Positions 31,629-40,061 of a DNA stretch of 64,000 bases are shown here, piece by piece. Positions within the stretch are counted from its first letter, which is position 1; each line of letters opens with the position of its first letter. The DNA comes from Vulcanimicrobiota bacterium. GTDB taxonomy: Bacteria; Vulcanimicrobiota; Xenobia; Xenobiales; JADMJV01. The DNA lies in NCBI GenBank assembly GCA_019637395.1, contig JAHBVR010000009.1, positions 1 to 64,000 on the forward strand, written 5' to 3'. The notes under the pieces were generated by a model that saw nothing but the letters and a program-made list of their open reading frames with translations, did no database searches and was not told the DNA's origin. A program made the translations under genes and the position numbers.

Positions 31629-32441
31629 ATGGCTTTCAGCACAAATCTTATCAACACTCCGGTTGGCGGCAACATCCTCCCGGCGGGCTCTCCCGCCCTT
31701 CCCCTGAGCGGCCCCGCCAATTTTCCTCAATCGGGAGTGGAAGCGATTTACCAGCTCCTCCCGGTGCTGCAAGCTCTGTTACAGGTCCAGGCGCAGATGC
31801 AGCAAGGCTGGGCCGGAGCCGCCTCCCCCTCCTACATCCCCCCCGTTTCCCTCGGCAACGCTGGCAACGCTGGCAACGCTGGCAATGCTGGAAACGCTGG
31901 AAACGCCGGGAATGCGGGCAACGCAGGTAATGCCGGCAATGCTGGAAACGCCGGGAATGCGGGCAACGCAGGTAATGCCGGTAACGCGGGCAATGCTGGT
32001 AACGCGGGCAACGCTGGTAACGAAAGCCATCGTGGGTTTGGGGGACTGATGTATAAGATGGTGGGTGGCGGCCCGTTGGGAAGCTTGCTTCAGAACAGTT
32101 GGGACGGCGCGAAAAACCTTCCCATCATCGGCGGATTCTTCGATGCGATCTGTCACATCATCGAGCCCGAGATGCACCAGCCGGAGGTAGTGGAAGAGCC
32201 GCCGGTGACCATCAACGCCGCGGCCAGCTACAACTACACCCCTCCGGTTTACACCCCGCCTGCCTACACGCCGCCCAGCTACGGCAGCTACGCCCCGCCG
32301 GTCAACTACGCTCAGCCGTCCTACAGCGCCAGCTATGCCGCCGCCGCCAACCTGGTGGCCCAATACCAGAGCACGGCATACGCCTCCGCGCCTTCGGCGG
32401 GAAGCTGGGGTCAGGCCTCCACACTGTCCCAGGGCTACTGA
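31629..32441 (+). CDS. Asn-Ala-Gly tripeptide-repeat protein (270 aa)
   Basis: A 270-aa protein of low complexity. An N-terminal part (MAFSTNLINTPVGGNILPAG, then a Leu/Gln helix LLQVQAQMQQGW) is followed by 18 perfect Gly-Asn-Ala units (residues 76-129). A short soluble part and a Pro/Tyr-rich region (YTPPVYTPPAYTPPSYGSYA) follow, then a tail AGSWGQASTLSQGY shared with the 512-aa protein at 19474. The Asn-Ala-Gly array should form a regular, stacked structure. No signal peptide; the conserved tail may be the export or anchoring signal. Likely a surface or matrix protein. Confidence 0.75.
   Translation: MAFSTNLINTPVGGNILPAGSPALPLSGPANFPQSGVEAIYQLLPVLQALLQVQAQMQQGWAGAASPSYIPPVSLGNAGNAGNAGNAGNAGNAGNAGNAGNAGNAGNAGNAGNAGNAGNAGNAGNAGNAGNESHRGFGGLMYKMVGGGPLGSLLQNSWDGAKNLPIIGGFFDAICHIIEPEMHQPEVVEEPPVTINAAASYNYTPPVYTPPAYTPPSYGSYAPPVNYAQPSYSASYAAAANLVAQYQSTAYASAPSAGSWGQASTLSQGY
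31854..32015 (+). repeat. 18 x 9-bp coding repeat (Gly-Asn-Ala)
   Basis: Eighteen 9-bp units GGNAAYGCN in frame. Units 6-9 and 11-14 repeat as a 36-bp block with a 45-bp period, so block duplication has occurred. Synonymous third-base changes show the peptide is kept while the DNA drifts. Confidence 0.95.
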
Positions 32442-32468
32442 TTGGCACTCGCCTGCACTCCGCTTAAA

Positions 32469-32505
32469 AGCCCTGGACCTGACGCGGTCCAGGGCTCTTT
32501 TTATT
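32469..32505. terminator. Bidirectional terminator
   Basis: AGCCCTGGACC (32469-32479) pairs with GGTCCAGGGCT (32486-32496), followed by CTTTTTATT. It separates the plus-strand repeat protein from the convergent SGNH hydrolase. Confidence 0.85.
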
Positions 32506-33595
32506 CGCCGAGTATTTTCTGTTCCCGAAGCCAGGCGGCGAGTCGCTCGGCGATGGCTTCGTGGACACGGGCCGAAGGATGGGAGTCGAGGGGGCCGACT
32601 TCAAAGCGGCCGACGGGGTAGGTTTCTTCCAGGTCCTGTAGTTCTATGACCGGGGCGCCGGCAGCGTGGAAGGCCTGGGCGACGGAATCGTAGACTTTTT
32701 TGCGATACTCCGGTTGGACCCGGTAGAACATGTGGGGGAAGGGCAGGATGACGGCCACCGGTTGGGCGCCCATCTTTTGGATTTGTTCGATGGTGGCTTT
32801 GATTTCTTGGGCATGAGCAGCCATGGATTGTTCCTTCCAATAATTGTAGAGCAGAGTGAAGAAATAGCGCTGACCGGCATCATTCTCGCTGGCTCGGCCC
32901 AGAAATTTCAGGTAGAGATAATTGTAGGTAGGACTGGCCCTGATGAGGCCGCGCTGCCAAGCGGTCAAGCTGGGAACCGGAGGGTCGAAGGGTTCTTCTT
33001 GACAGGCAATATCGTTGGTTAAATAGCAGAGAAAGACAACTTTGGGGTGGTGGGCGGCCACCACCGGAAGAATCTCTTTACTTTCTTGTTGGGTGGAGGC
33101 CCCGGGGCGGCCGAAATTCCAAAATTTGACCCCGGTTTTTTCGCTCAGCCGATCGGTGAAGCGTAATTTGCGGGCGGGGATGCCCTGACCCCAGGTGAAG
33201 GAATCGCCGACCACGGCCACTTTAATTTGCGGGGGGACTTCGTCGTCCCAGAATCCCAGCGAATTCTCTTTCACGGTGCGGTTGTGCCAATTGCGGTGAC
33301 TGATGGAAAGGTGGCCGGCCGGGCCCGAACTCTCGGTGGCCAGGGTCAACACCAGCAAGTCCAGCGAGCCGACCAGAAAGCCAAAGCTGGCGCACAGGAT
33401 GAAGATTCCGGGCCAGGGGCGCCGCTGGCGCAGGCGCAAGGCGGCAAGCAGCAGGCCGAAGGCCAGCCAGAACCACAAAACCAGGTTGAACAGGTAATGG
33501 TTGATATCCAGCAGGTCGTCAAAAACACGCAAGCCGTCTCGTGTGTTGTGAATTAGCAAGGCAGCCGGCAGCATCAGGAAGAGAACGAGTTTCAC
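32501..33595 (-). CDS. Membrane-anchored SGNH/GDSL hydrolase
   Basis: A ~364-aa protein. Three hydrophobic helices occupy the first ~100 residues, then an SGNH hydrolase domain. Block I is VVGDSFTWGQG with the catalytic Ser; the Gly/Asn blocks are FGRPGAS and LTNDIAC; the final block GPLDSHPSA carries Asp and His. Family members deacetylate polysaccharides or act as esterases, and membrane-linked ones often modify surface glycans. The GTG at 33595 is a cautious start; a TTG at 33604 is possible and no clear Shine-Dalgarno is seen. Confidence 0.75.
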   Translation of the reverse strand: MKLVLFLMLPAALLIHNTRDGLRVFDDLLDINHYLFNLVLWFWLAFGLLLAALRLRQRRPWPGIFILCASFGFLVGSLDLLVLTLATESSGPAGHLSISHRNWHNRTVKENSLGFWDDEVPPQIKVAVVGDSFTWGQGIPARKLRFTDRLSEKTGVKFWNFGRPGASTQQESKEILPVVAAHHPKVVFLCYLTNDIACQEEPFDPPVPSLTAWQRGLIRASPTYNYLYLKFLGRASENDAGQRYFFTLLYNYWKEQSMAAHAQEIKATIEQIQKMGAQPVAVILPFPHMFYRVQPEYRKKVYDSVAQAFHAAGAPVIELQDLEETYPVGRFEVGPLDSHPSARVHEAIAERLAAWLREQKILGE

Positions 33596-33669
33596 TTGGA
33601 ACAAAGTCGAGCGTGGCTGTCAAAGTCCTTGCACAGGGCCCGCCCGGCCGGCTATGGAAATGAATCGAA

Positions 33670-34335
33670 GTGAATCTCGAGCCTATCGGTGTATTGCGCT
33701 CTTCGGCCGTCTTTCTCGGCGCCTTGCCGCGCCAGCCCCAGGCCGGTGAGGGCGTGGTGGAGCTGGTTCCGGGGCGCCACCTGGACCATGCCGTGCACGA
33801 TTTACCAGGATTCTCGCGCATCTGGTTGATCTGGTGGTTCCACCGCAGCAAAGGAGAGTGGCGGCCGAAAGTGCTCCCCCCGCGCAGTCGCTGCGGGCGC
33901 AAGGGGGTGCTGGCCACCCGCTCTCCCCACCGGCCCAATCCGCTGGGAATCAGTGCCGTGCCCCTGTTGCGCGTCGAGGGGTTACGCCTCTGGATTGGAG
34001 CCCACGATCTGGTGGACGGCACGCCCATTCTGGACATCAAGCCTTATCTGCCGCGCTACGATTCGTTTCCGAATGAGCGAGAGGGCTGGCTTGCGCAAGT
34101 GGAGGCGGGCTCCTGGCAGGTCGAGCTGGGACCGGTTGTGCAGGGGCTTGAGTTGGCCGAGCGGGTGCGGGCCATTTTGGCAGAAGACCCGCTGCCGCAT
34201 CGGGCCCGGCGCATCCACGCTATGCCGGACGGGCGTTTACGGCTGGGCATAGGCTTCTGGCGCTTTTTTTATCGCATCGAAGGCGCGCGCGTGCTGGTTG
34301 AGTCAGCTCTTTTTAAGGGCTTAAAAGTAGACTGA
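33670..34335 (+). CDS. trmO: tRNA (N6-threonylcarbamoyladenosine(37)-N6)-methyltransferase TrmO
   Basis: A 221-aa TrmO/TsaA family enzyme, which methylates the N6 of t6A37 in certain tRNAs using SAM. Diagnostic motifs are the N-terminal LEPIGVLRSS, FSRIWLIWWFHRS, and ATRSPHRPNPLGIS, which forms the SAM pocket, followed by DGTPILDIKPYLPRYDS. The C-terminal extension (about 150-221) fits the E. coli-type domain. Start is GTG at 33670. The 5'-nucleotidase-like gene follows after 4 bases. Confidence 0.9.
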   Translation: MNLEPIGVLRSSAVFLGALPRQPQAGEGVVELVPGRHLDHAVHDLPGFSRIWLIWWFHRSKGEWRPKVLPPRSRCGRKGVLATRSPHRPNPLGISAVPLLRVEGLRLWIGAHDLVDGTPILDIKPYLPRYDSFPNEREGWLAQVEAGSWQVELGPVVQGLELAERVRAILAEDPLPHRARRIHAMPDGRLRLGIGFWRFFYRIEGARVLVESALFKGLKVD

Positions 34336-34339
34336 GGGC

Positions 34340-35293
34340 GTGGAAAAAGTCAGCATCTTCGCCTTCAACGACTTTCACCGCCGCCTCGAGCCTTTCGCCG
34401 ACGGTAGCGGCGGCGCCGCGCGTCTGGTCGGCAAACTGCGCCAGCTGAAGGCCGAAAACCCGAACTCCATCACCGTCAATGTCGGCGACGTGGCCGGCGA
34501 CAACAGCAAACTCGGCCCCGATTCTTTCGCTCCCATCGCCGAACTCTTCGACCGCGCTCAAGTGGACGTGCTGGCCTTGGGCAACCACGAATTCGAAGAC
34601 TCCCGCAACGATTATGAAACACTGCGCAACGGTCTGATCAAGCCTTTCCAGGGCGAAACGCTGTGCGCCAACGTCTCCTACGCCGGCCAGCCGATCGAGG
34701 GCACCAAACCTTTTACCGTCAAGCAGTTGGCCGGCTTCAACATCGCCCTGCTGGGCGTGGTCACCCAGGATTTAAGCTCCAAGATGCACCCCACCGCCGG
34801 CCTCGGACTGAGCAGCCTGGGCATCAAGGAAGTTCTTCAAAAAATGGTTCCGCAGTTGGACGCGGCGAATGATGCAGTGGTGGTGCTGGGACACGAAAAC
34901 TTACGCAAGATGACGGCTTTCACGGAAGGTCAGCCGGGCGTGGACGTGGCCCTGGCGGCTCACGATCACCGGCTGACCGAGGCAGCGGTGGTGGTGGAGC
35001 GTCCAGACGGTAGCCAGGGCTTCGTTTCCGAAGCCGGAGCTTACGGCCAGAGCATCAACCAGATCGACCTCTACTTCGATCCAGCCACGCGCCAGTTGGT
35101 CAAAGTCGAAATGACCAACCACAAAGTCGACTCCAGTTGCCCCAGCGACCCGGTGGCCGAAGAAATTGTGCGCAATGCTCCTGCTCTGGAGCGGGCCGAG
35201 AAGCCCAAGGAGGTTTCCCGCCGCGAGCAAATCCGCCTCAATAGCTTTTCTGATCTGTCCCAATGGTACACTATCAATCAAGGAAGCAAATAA
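34340..35293 (+). CDS. 5'-nucleotidase-like metallophosphoesterase
   Basis: A 317-aa calcineurin-like phosphoesterase of the 5'-nucleotidase/UshA branch, without a signal peptide. Metal motifs: FNDFHRRLEP (D-x-H), VGDVAGD (GD), ALGNHEFEDS (GNHE), then VVLGHENL and AAHDHRL (H-x-H type). The C-terminal substrate domain of UshA is missing, so it is the catalytic domain alone. Start is GTG at 34340, four bases after trmO; the RNB gene follows after one base. It probably acts on nucleotides or small phosphoesters in the cytoplasm, near an exoribonuclease. Confidence 0.75.
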   Translation: MEKVSIFAFNDFHRRLEPFADGSGGAARLVGKLRQLKAENPNSITVNVGDVAGDNSKLGPDSFAPIAELFDRAQVDVLALGNHEFEDSRNDYETLRNGLIKPFQGETLCANVSYAGQPIEGTKPFTVKQLAGFNIALLGVVTQDLSSKMHPTAGLGLSSLGIKEVLQKMVPQLDAANDAVVVLGHENLRKMTAFTEGQPGVDVALAAHDHRLTEAAVVVERPDGSQGFVSEAGAYGQSINQIDLYFDPATRQLVKVEMTNHKVDSSCPSDPVAEEIVRNAPALERAEKPKEVSRREQIRLNSFSDLSQWYTINQGSK

Positions 35294-35294
35294 A

Positions 35295-37040
35295 ATGATC
35301 AAGTCCCTGCAAAGCCAACTCAACCTCCAGAATTTGGCTCGCCCCAAGGGTAAGCCCGCCGCACAGGAAGCCGGTCCTCAGGATGGATTTCAAAAGGGTG
35401 ATTGGCGCTCCACGCTGGCGGATTTCGGCAAGAAGCTGGAGGCCCGCGAAGCACTGGGACTGGGGGACGTCAAGGACGGCAGCGAGATGGCCGAGGTGCT
35501 GGCCAAGATTCTGCGCGACGAAACGCCGACCAGCGACTTGAAAGTGATCGCCGACCGCCAGATGGCCAAGGAAGGTCTATTCACCAGCTTTCCCTCGGGC
35601 GTGCTGGCCGAGGTGGCCGCCGTTTCAGGTCCGGCCAAGTTGTCGGAGGGCATTGTGGATCTGCGCCACCTGCCGATGGTTTCGGTGGACAACGGGACTT
35701 TGGATCCGATTTCGGGGAAATTGAAGAGTGACGAGTCCAAGGATATCGACCAGTGCGAGTATGCCGAGCGTCTACCTAACGGCAACATCCGCGTGCTGGT
35801 GGCCATTGCCGACGTGGATTCGCTGGTGGCCAAGGGCTCGGCGGTGGACCGCCACGCCATGCACAACAGCGCTACCGTCTACACCGACGACAAGATTTTC
35901 CCGATGATTCCCGAGAAGTTCTCGACCGATTTTACCTCTTTGAACGGCGACCAGGACCGCACCTCGATGGTCAAGGAATTTCAGGTCACTCCTGAGGGCG
36001 AAATGGTCGAGCCCAAAGTTTACCCGGCCTATATTCACAACCACGCCAAGATGGCCTATGAGTCGGTCAACGAGTGGCTGACCGACGGGCCCGGCGCCAA
36101 GCCGCCGCAACTGGCCAATCCGGCCTTCGCCGAGCAGATTCGTCTGCAAGATGAAGCTTCGCAGCGTCTGGCCGCCAACTTCTACGCCAAGGGTTCGCTG
36201 GACATCGAGAGCCAGGAAGTCAAGGCTCAGACCAATGAGAAGGGCAACGTAGTCGGCATGAAGGTCGACCAGCAGAACCGCGCCAAGGACCTGGTCAAGT
36301 ATGGAATGATGGCCGCCAATATGGCTTCGATGCAGGTTTTGGAAGCGGCTAATATGCCCACCCTACGCCGCATCGTAAAAACTCCCGAGAAGTGGGACCG
36401 CATCGTTGAATTGGCGGGCAAGTATGAATATAAGCTGCCTGCTTCGGCCAATGCTCGCGAGTTGAACAAGTTCCTGGAGTCGCGCAAGGCGGCTGACCCG
36501 GAGCATCATCAGGATCTGTGCAACAAGGTGGTGCGCCTGGTGGGCCGCGGTGAATACGTGGTGGCCACTCCGGGGGAGCCCATCGAGGGCCACTTCTGCC
36601 TGGCCGTGCAGGACTATGGTCACACCACCGCCCCCAACCGCCGCGCTCCTGACTTGATCAACCAGCGCATCGAGAAAGCGGCCGCTGCTGGGACCGAGTG
36701 TCCTTATTCGAAAGAAGAACTGGAGGAGCTGGCGCTGCACTTCAGCGCCCAGGAGAAGACCATTGCAGGGGTGGATCGCCAGGTGCACCGCTCGGCTTCG
36801 GCCAAGTTGATGGAGCCGATGATCGGCAAGACTTTCGACGGCATCGTCTCGCGGGCCGACGACCAGGCCACCTGGATCCGTCTGGAGGAGCCGCCGGTGA
36901 TGGGCAAATGGAAGGGCGGCAAGCTCGAGGAAGGCGCCCACCTGCGCGTCAAGCTCGACAAGGTCAACGTGGAGAAGGGCTGGATCGACTTCTCGGCAGC
37001 CGAGACTCAGAGCTCCGACGGCTTCTTGTTCAAGGCTTAA
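35295..37040 (+). CDS. RNB-domain (RNase II/R family) exoribonuclease-like protein
   Basis: A 581-aa protein centred on an RNB catalytic domain. The active site reads DLRHLPMVSVD and ESKDIDQCEYAERL; the RNase II tetrad D-DxDD is D...KDIDQ, so the fourth Asp is Gln, as also seen in some bacterial RNB branches. AIADVDSLVAKGSAVDRHAM, NSATVYTDDKIFPMIPEKF and TAPNRRAPDLINQ are further landmarks. A short C-terminal S1-like region ends the protein; no N-terminal cold-shock domains are obvious. A 3'-5' exonuclease role is likely. ATG 35295 follows the upstream stop by one base with AAGGAAG before it. Confidence 0.8.
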   Translation: MIKSLQSQLNLQNLARPKGKPAAQEAGPQDGFQKGDWRSTLADFGKKLEAREALGLGDVKDGSEMAEVLAKILRDETPTSDLKVIADRQMAKEGLFTSFPSGVLAEVAAVSGPAKLSEGIVDLRHLPMVSVDNGTLDPISGKLKSDESKDIDQCEYAERLPNGNIRVLVAIADVDSLVAKGSAVDRHAMHNSATVYTDDKIFPMIPEKFSTDFTSLNGDQDRTSMVKEFQVTPEGEMVEPKVYPAYIHNHAKMAYESVNEWLTDGPGAKPPQLANPAFAEQIRLQDEASQRLAANFYAKGSLDIESQEVKAQTNEKGNVVGMKVDQQNRAKDLVKYGMMAANMASMQVLEAANMPTLRRIVKTPEKWDRIVELAGKYEYKLPASANARELNKFLESRKAADPEHHQDLCNKVVRLVGRGEYVVATPGEPIEGHFCLAVQDYGHTTAPNRRAPDLINQRIEKAAAAGTECPYSKEELEELALHFSAQEKTIAGVDRQVHRSASAKLMEPMIGKTFDGIVSRADDQATWIRLEEPPVMGKWKGGKLEEGAHLRVKLDKVNVEKGWIDFSAAETQSSDGFLFKA

Positions 37041-37089
37041 GGGACTTTCGAGACGGTCTCTGACGGGGTGCCCGCCCGGGGCGGGGCGC

Positions 37090-37413
37090 TCAGGCAGCCA
37101 GGCGTTGCAGAAAGCGAATGACTTGCTGGCGTTCGCGGTCGCAGCGGAATTCGAAGCGCACTCCGACCACCATGGAACGTTTCAGGGGCCGTTTCCAAAC
37201 AGGGCGGGCCAGCACCTGAGTGTGGGCGTCAAGTTCCACCAGGAAAGTTTCCTGGCACCCCTGGGTCAGCACCAGACGGGCGCCGGTGGAGCTGACGTTG
37301 AGAGCCACGCTCAGGCCGCGCCGGTAGTCCCGGTCCATGGTAGTGACGCGCACGGCCCGGTTGACGCGGGTGGCGCGGCGGCGATTCTGGATATCGAGTT
37401 CGAGAAGGCTCAT
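37090..37413 (-). CDS. PilZ-domain protein
   Basis: A 107-aa single-domain PilZ protein, the usual c-di-GMP receptor fold. The binding motif is RRRATRVNRAVRV (RxxxR) followed by NVSSTGARLVL (the D/NxSxxG element, with Asn in first position). As a stand-alone domain it would act by binding a partner. It lies between the RNB gene and the SDR pair with its own short promoter region. Confidence 0.8.
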   Translation of the reverse strand: MSLLELDIQNRRRATRVNRAVRVTTMDRDYRRGLSVALNVSSTGARLVLTQGCQETFLVELDAHTQVLARPVWKRPLKRSMVVGVRFEFRCDRERQQVIRFLQRLAA

Positions 37414-37516
37414 CGGTAGATTAGCTCCTTGTGCTGGTTTCTTAAGCCAGCATAGCCAGGACTGTTCGTGAACTGTTCATCCAGGGGGGGCCAGGTGTAA
37501 CCGAAATGTTAACTCT

Positions 37517-38899
37517 TCACCACTTACAAGGGGCGTAGTCTTTGAGAAACTGACCGTAAAGCGGCGTTTCTTCCGAATCGACACCCAGAGCGATGGGGTG
37601 ATAAATACGCGCCATGCCATCAATGATGTCGAGGGGAGCGAAAAAGCCCAGTTCTTCTTGCTTGCGCTTGCGTTTGGGAGTGGGGTTCTCATCGGTGACC
37701 CAGCCGGTATCCACGCTGTTCATGTAGATCCCATCCTTGGCGTAGCCGGCGGCACTGGTGTGCGTCATCATGTTCAGAGCGGCTTTGGCCATGTTGGTAT
37801 GTGGGTGGTAGACGGTTTTGTGGCGGGCAAACTGGCCTTCCATGGCCGAGACGTTGACGATAAAGCGCCGCTCGAAGGGAGACTTGAGCAGCAACGGTTT
37901 GAGGCGAGCGTTGAGCAAGAAGGGAGCCACGCTGTTGACTAACTGTACCTCCAGCATTTCGCGCGCGCTGACGTCTTCCAAAGGCAGCAACCAGCTGTTG
38001 ATATGGCGCTGGTCCACTCTTTCCTCGCGATCGTGCATTTCGGTTAGGGGTAGAGTGTCGCCGCCAGAAGCGGTGGGCAACAGTTTTGAACTGTCCTGCA
38101 GGGCCAGGGTAGAAGGTGCGGGTCGAGCCACCAGTTCACGCTCGGGCAGAGACAGGTATTCCTGGGGATTTAATTCCTGGGTAATCAAATCCTGATAGAA
38201 TCCGGCGGTTCGGGAAATCGTCTGGGCCGCATTATGCACGATGATATCCAGGCTGGGCTGATGCTCCAACAAGTAAGCGGCGAAGGTCTCGACGGCCGGG
38301 ATGTCCCGCAGGTCGAGACCGTAGATATGCAGGCGGTCAGTCCAGTCGTTGGAATCGGACTCCGCATAAAAGCGGCGGGCGGCTGCGTGGGGGAAGCGCG
38401 TGGTGACAAGCACGCGGGCGCCATCCCGGAGCAAGCGAAGGACCAGTTGGTGGCCAATTTTGACACGCCCCCCGGTGACCAGAGCTGTCCTGCCCTTCAG
38501 GTCCGCGTGCAGGCTGCGCATGGTGTAGTTAAACTCGGCGCAAGTCGGGCACAAAAAGTGATAAAAGAAATGCACCCGGGTGTAGGGGGCTTTGCACACG
38601 TAGCAGTGCTCGGGCTCATGTAACTCTTGTTCGGGATCTGGCGGCGGCAGGGCGGTCTGCTCTTCCTCGTCGCGCTGATGCTGGACCAGTTGGGTGTTGG
38701 CCAGCAAGGCACGGTCTTTACGCCGCACCTGCTCTTTGAGCGAAATCTCCTGGTCACGCAAGCGCTTTTTGCCTTCACGATTTAATTTGCGCACCAGGCT
38801 ATTGAGCCGTTCGTTGTTGGGCTGATAGCGATAGGTATCGGCTAATCGCTGCATCATTTCTAAACAGGTCTCTAATTCTTCAGGACTGAGGGGATTCAT
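37517..38899 (-). CDS. SDR oxidoreductase with N-terminal zinc finger and coiled coil
   Basis: A 460-aa protein. Residues 1-80 form a charged helical segment; CYVCKAPY...FLCPTC (about 98-121) gives two CxxC pairs for one zinc. An SDR domain follows: GRTALVTGGRVKIGHQL (NAD(P) site) and HNAA. The catalytic region reads NVSAMEGQF and YHPHTNMAKAALNMM, where Tyr does not lie four residues before Lys as in normal SDRs. This matches a distinct SDR branch with the HTNMAKAALN signature. The reaction is unknown. It overlaps the upstream SDR by ATGA, so both are coupled. Confidence 0.75.
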   Translation of the reverse strand: MNPLSPEELETCLEMMQRLADTYRYQPNNERLNSLVRKLNREGKKRLRDQEISLKEQVRRKDRALLANTQLVQHQRDEEEQTALPPPDPEQELHEPEHCYVCKAPYTRVHFFYHFLCPTCAEFNYTMRSLHADLKGRTALVTGGRVKIGHQLVLRLLRDGARVLVTTRFPHAAARRFYAESDSNDWTDRLHIYGLDLRDIPAVETFAAYLLEHQPSLDIIVHNAAQTISRTAGFYQDLITQELNPQEYLSLPERELVARPAPSTLALQDSSKLLPTASGGDTLPLTEMHDREERVDQRHINSWLLPLEDVSAREMLEVQLVNSVAPFLLNARLKPLLLKSPFERRFIVNVSAMEGQFARHKTVYHPHTNMAKAALNMMTHTSAAGYAKDGIYMNSVDTGWVTDENPTPKRKRKQEELGFFAPLDIIDGMARIYHPIALGVDSEETPLYGQFLKDYAPCKW

Positions 38900-39633
38900 A
38901 GACCTCTGATCATTTTTCCTTCGGGCGGAAGTCCGGATTTGCCGATAAAACGGGCCTCTCCGAAAAGAGAATCATCCTGAATGAATTCGATGACCACATC
39001 GACTACTTCGTCCGGCTCCACCAGCATTTCGCCCACCTTCTGACGCTGCTCGGGGGTGAGCGCCAGGATGCGCGGGCTGTTGGCCGTCATGGGTGTGCGC
39101 ACCAGTCCGGGGCAAACGGCATTGACGCGAATTTTGCGCGCCTTCAATTGCTCGGCTACGGCTCGAGTAAAGAACACCACTCCGGCCTTGCTGGCCGAGT
39201 ATATCGGATCCAGAGGCCAGGGCCGCAGGCCGGAGACCGAAGCGGTGTTGACGATGACACCGCCGCGCCCGGTCATGGCGTGAGCGGCCGCCTGAGTTAA
39301 AAGCATCAGTCCAGCCAGGTTGGTGTTGACCAATTTGACCACCCGTTCGGGAGGAGCGCTGAAAAAATCTTCGCTGTTGGTCAACAAACCCGCGTTGTTG
39401 TGGAGAATATCCAGCTTTTTGACGGAGTGAACCAAGGCCGCACATTCTTCTGACGAAGTCACATCGACTTGGTAGGCACTGCCTCCACAAAGCCCGGCCG
39501 TTTCCTGGGCCGCTTCGAAGTTCATGTCGGCTACCACCACGCGGGCTCCGAGTTCTCCCAGCCGTAGACAAGTAGCGCGACCAATTCCTGAGCCGCCACC
39601 GGTAACGATGGCGACTCTATCTTTGATTTCCAT
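38896..39633 (-). CDS. Short-chain dehydrogenase/reductase
   Basis: A 245-aa classical SDR. The cofactor motif is VTGGGSGIGRATC (TGxxxGIG), with D in VVVADMN suggesting NAD preference; NNAG, the catalytic Ser in NTASVSG, and YSASK (YxxxK) are all present. PGLVRTPM follows as usual. Substrate unknown; similar enzymes act on sugars, steroids or fatty-acyl groups. ATG 39633 is chosen because the Rossmann fold starts there; the longer open frame upstream is not SDR-like. Confidence 0.85.
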   Translation of the reverse strand: MEIKDRVAIVTGGGSGIGRATCLRLGELGARVVVADMNFEAAQETAGLCGGSAYQVDVTSSEECAALVHSVKKLDILHNNAGLLTNSEDFFSAPPERVVKLVNTNLAGLMLLTQAAAHAMTGRGGVIVNTASVSGLRPWPLDPIYSASKAGVVFFTRAVAEQLKARKIRVNAVCPGLVRTPMTANSPRILALTPEQRQKVGEMLVEPDEVVDVVIEFIQDDSLFGEARFIGKSGLPPEGKMIRGL

Positions 39634-39689
39634 GGGACAGGTTTTGTCGTCCGAGGGCTTTTGCCTTTCGGCGTCAAAAGAACAGTCGC

Positions 39690-40061
39690 ATGCAGTTGCA
39701 ATATTCGTTCCTTTGTCTGGGCTACGATGAGACCAAGGGACCTCCCACTTTCCAACACGTGATCCACGAGTTGCCCCTCTCCGCCTTTCCCTATCAATTC
39801 CCAGAAGGCGCGGGTCTGTTCGTAGCCAATGGGTGGCACGACGTGCCCGAGAAAGCCCAGTGCAAGTTACAACTGAGCTTGAGCGAGGAAGTGCTGGTCG
39901 AAGAGAAGTTTCCACTGGCCGCTCAGAGCGGCTTTCAGCTTTCGCTGATTTTTTTGGAGGGTTTGCTCTTTGAACAGCCCGGCGAATATTGGATTTCTTG
40001 TTGGCTGAATGAGCAGCGGCTGGCTCACTATCCGCTGCAAGTGGTGGACGCCGAGAAATGA
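39690..40061 (+). CDS. Hypothetical beta-rich protein (123 aa)
   Basis: A 123-aa soluble protein starting MQLQYSFLCLGYDETKGPPT. Alternating hydrophobic pattern suggests a beta sandwich (CKLQLSLSEEVLVEEKFPL, GEYWISCWLNEQRLAHYPL). No catalytic motif. The next gene overlaps by ATGA and the third overlaps that one, forming a three-gene unit of unknowns, divergent from the SDR pair. Confidence 0.6.
   Translation: MQLQYSFLCLGYDETKGPPTFQHVIHELPLSAFPYQFPEGAGLFVANGWHDVPEKAQCKLQLSLSEEVLVEEKFPLAAQSGFQLSLIFLEGLLFEQPGEYWISCWLNEQRLAHYPLQVVDAEK

Noticed and set aside
31854-32015. CRISPR array or regulatory iteron
   Set aside because: The period is 9 bp, in frame, and encodes Gly-Asn-Ala; no spacers exist.
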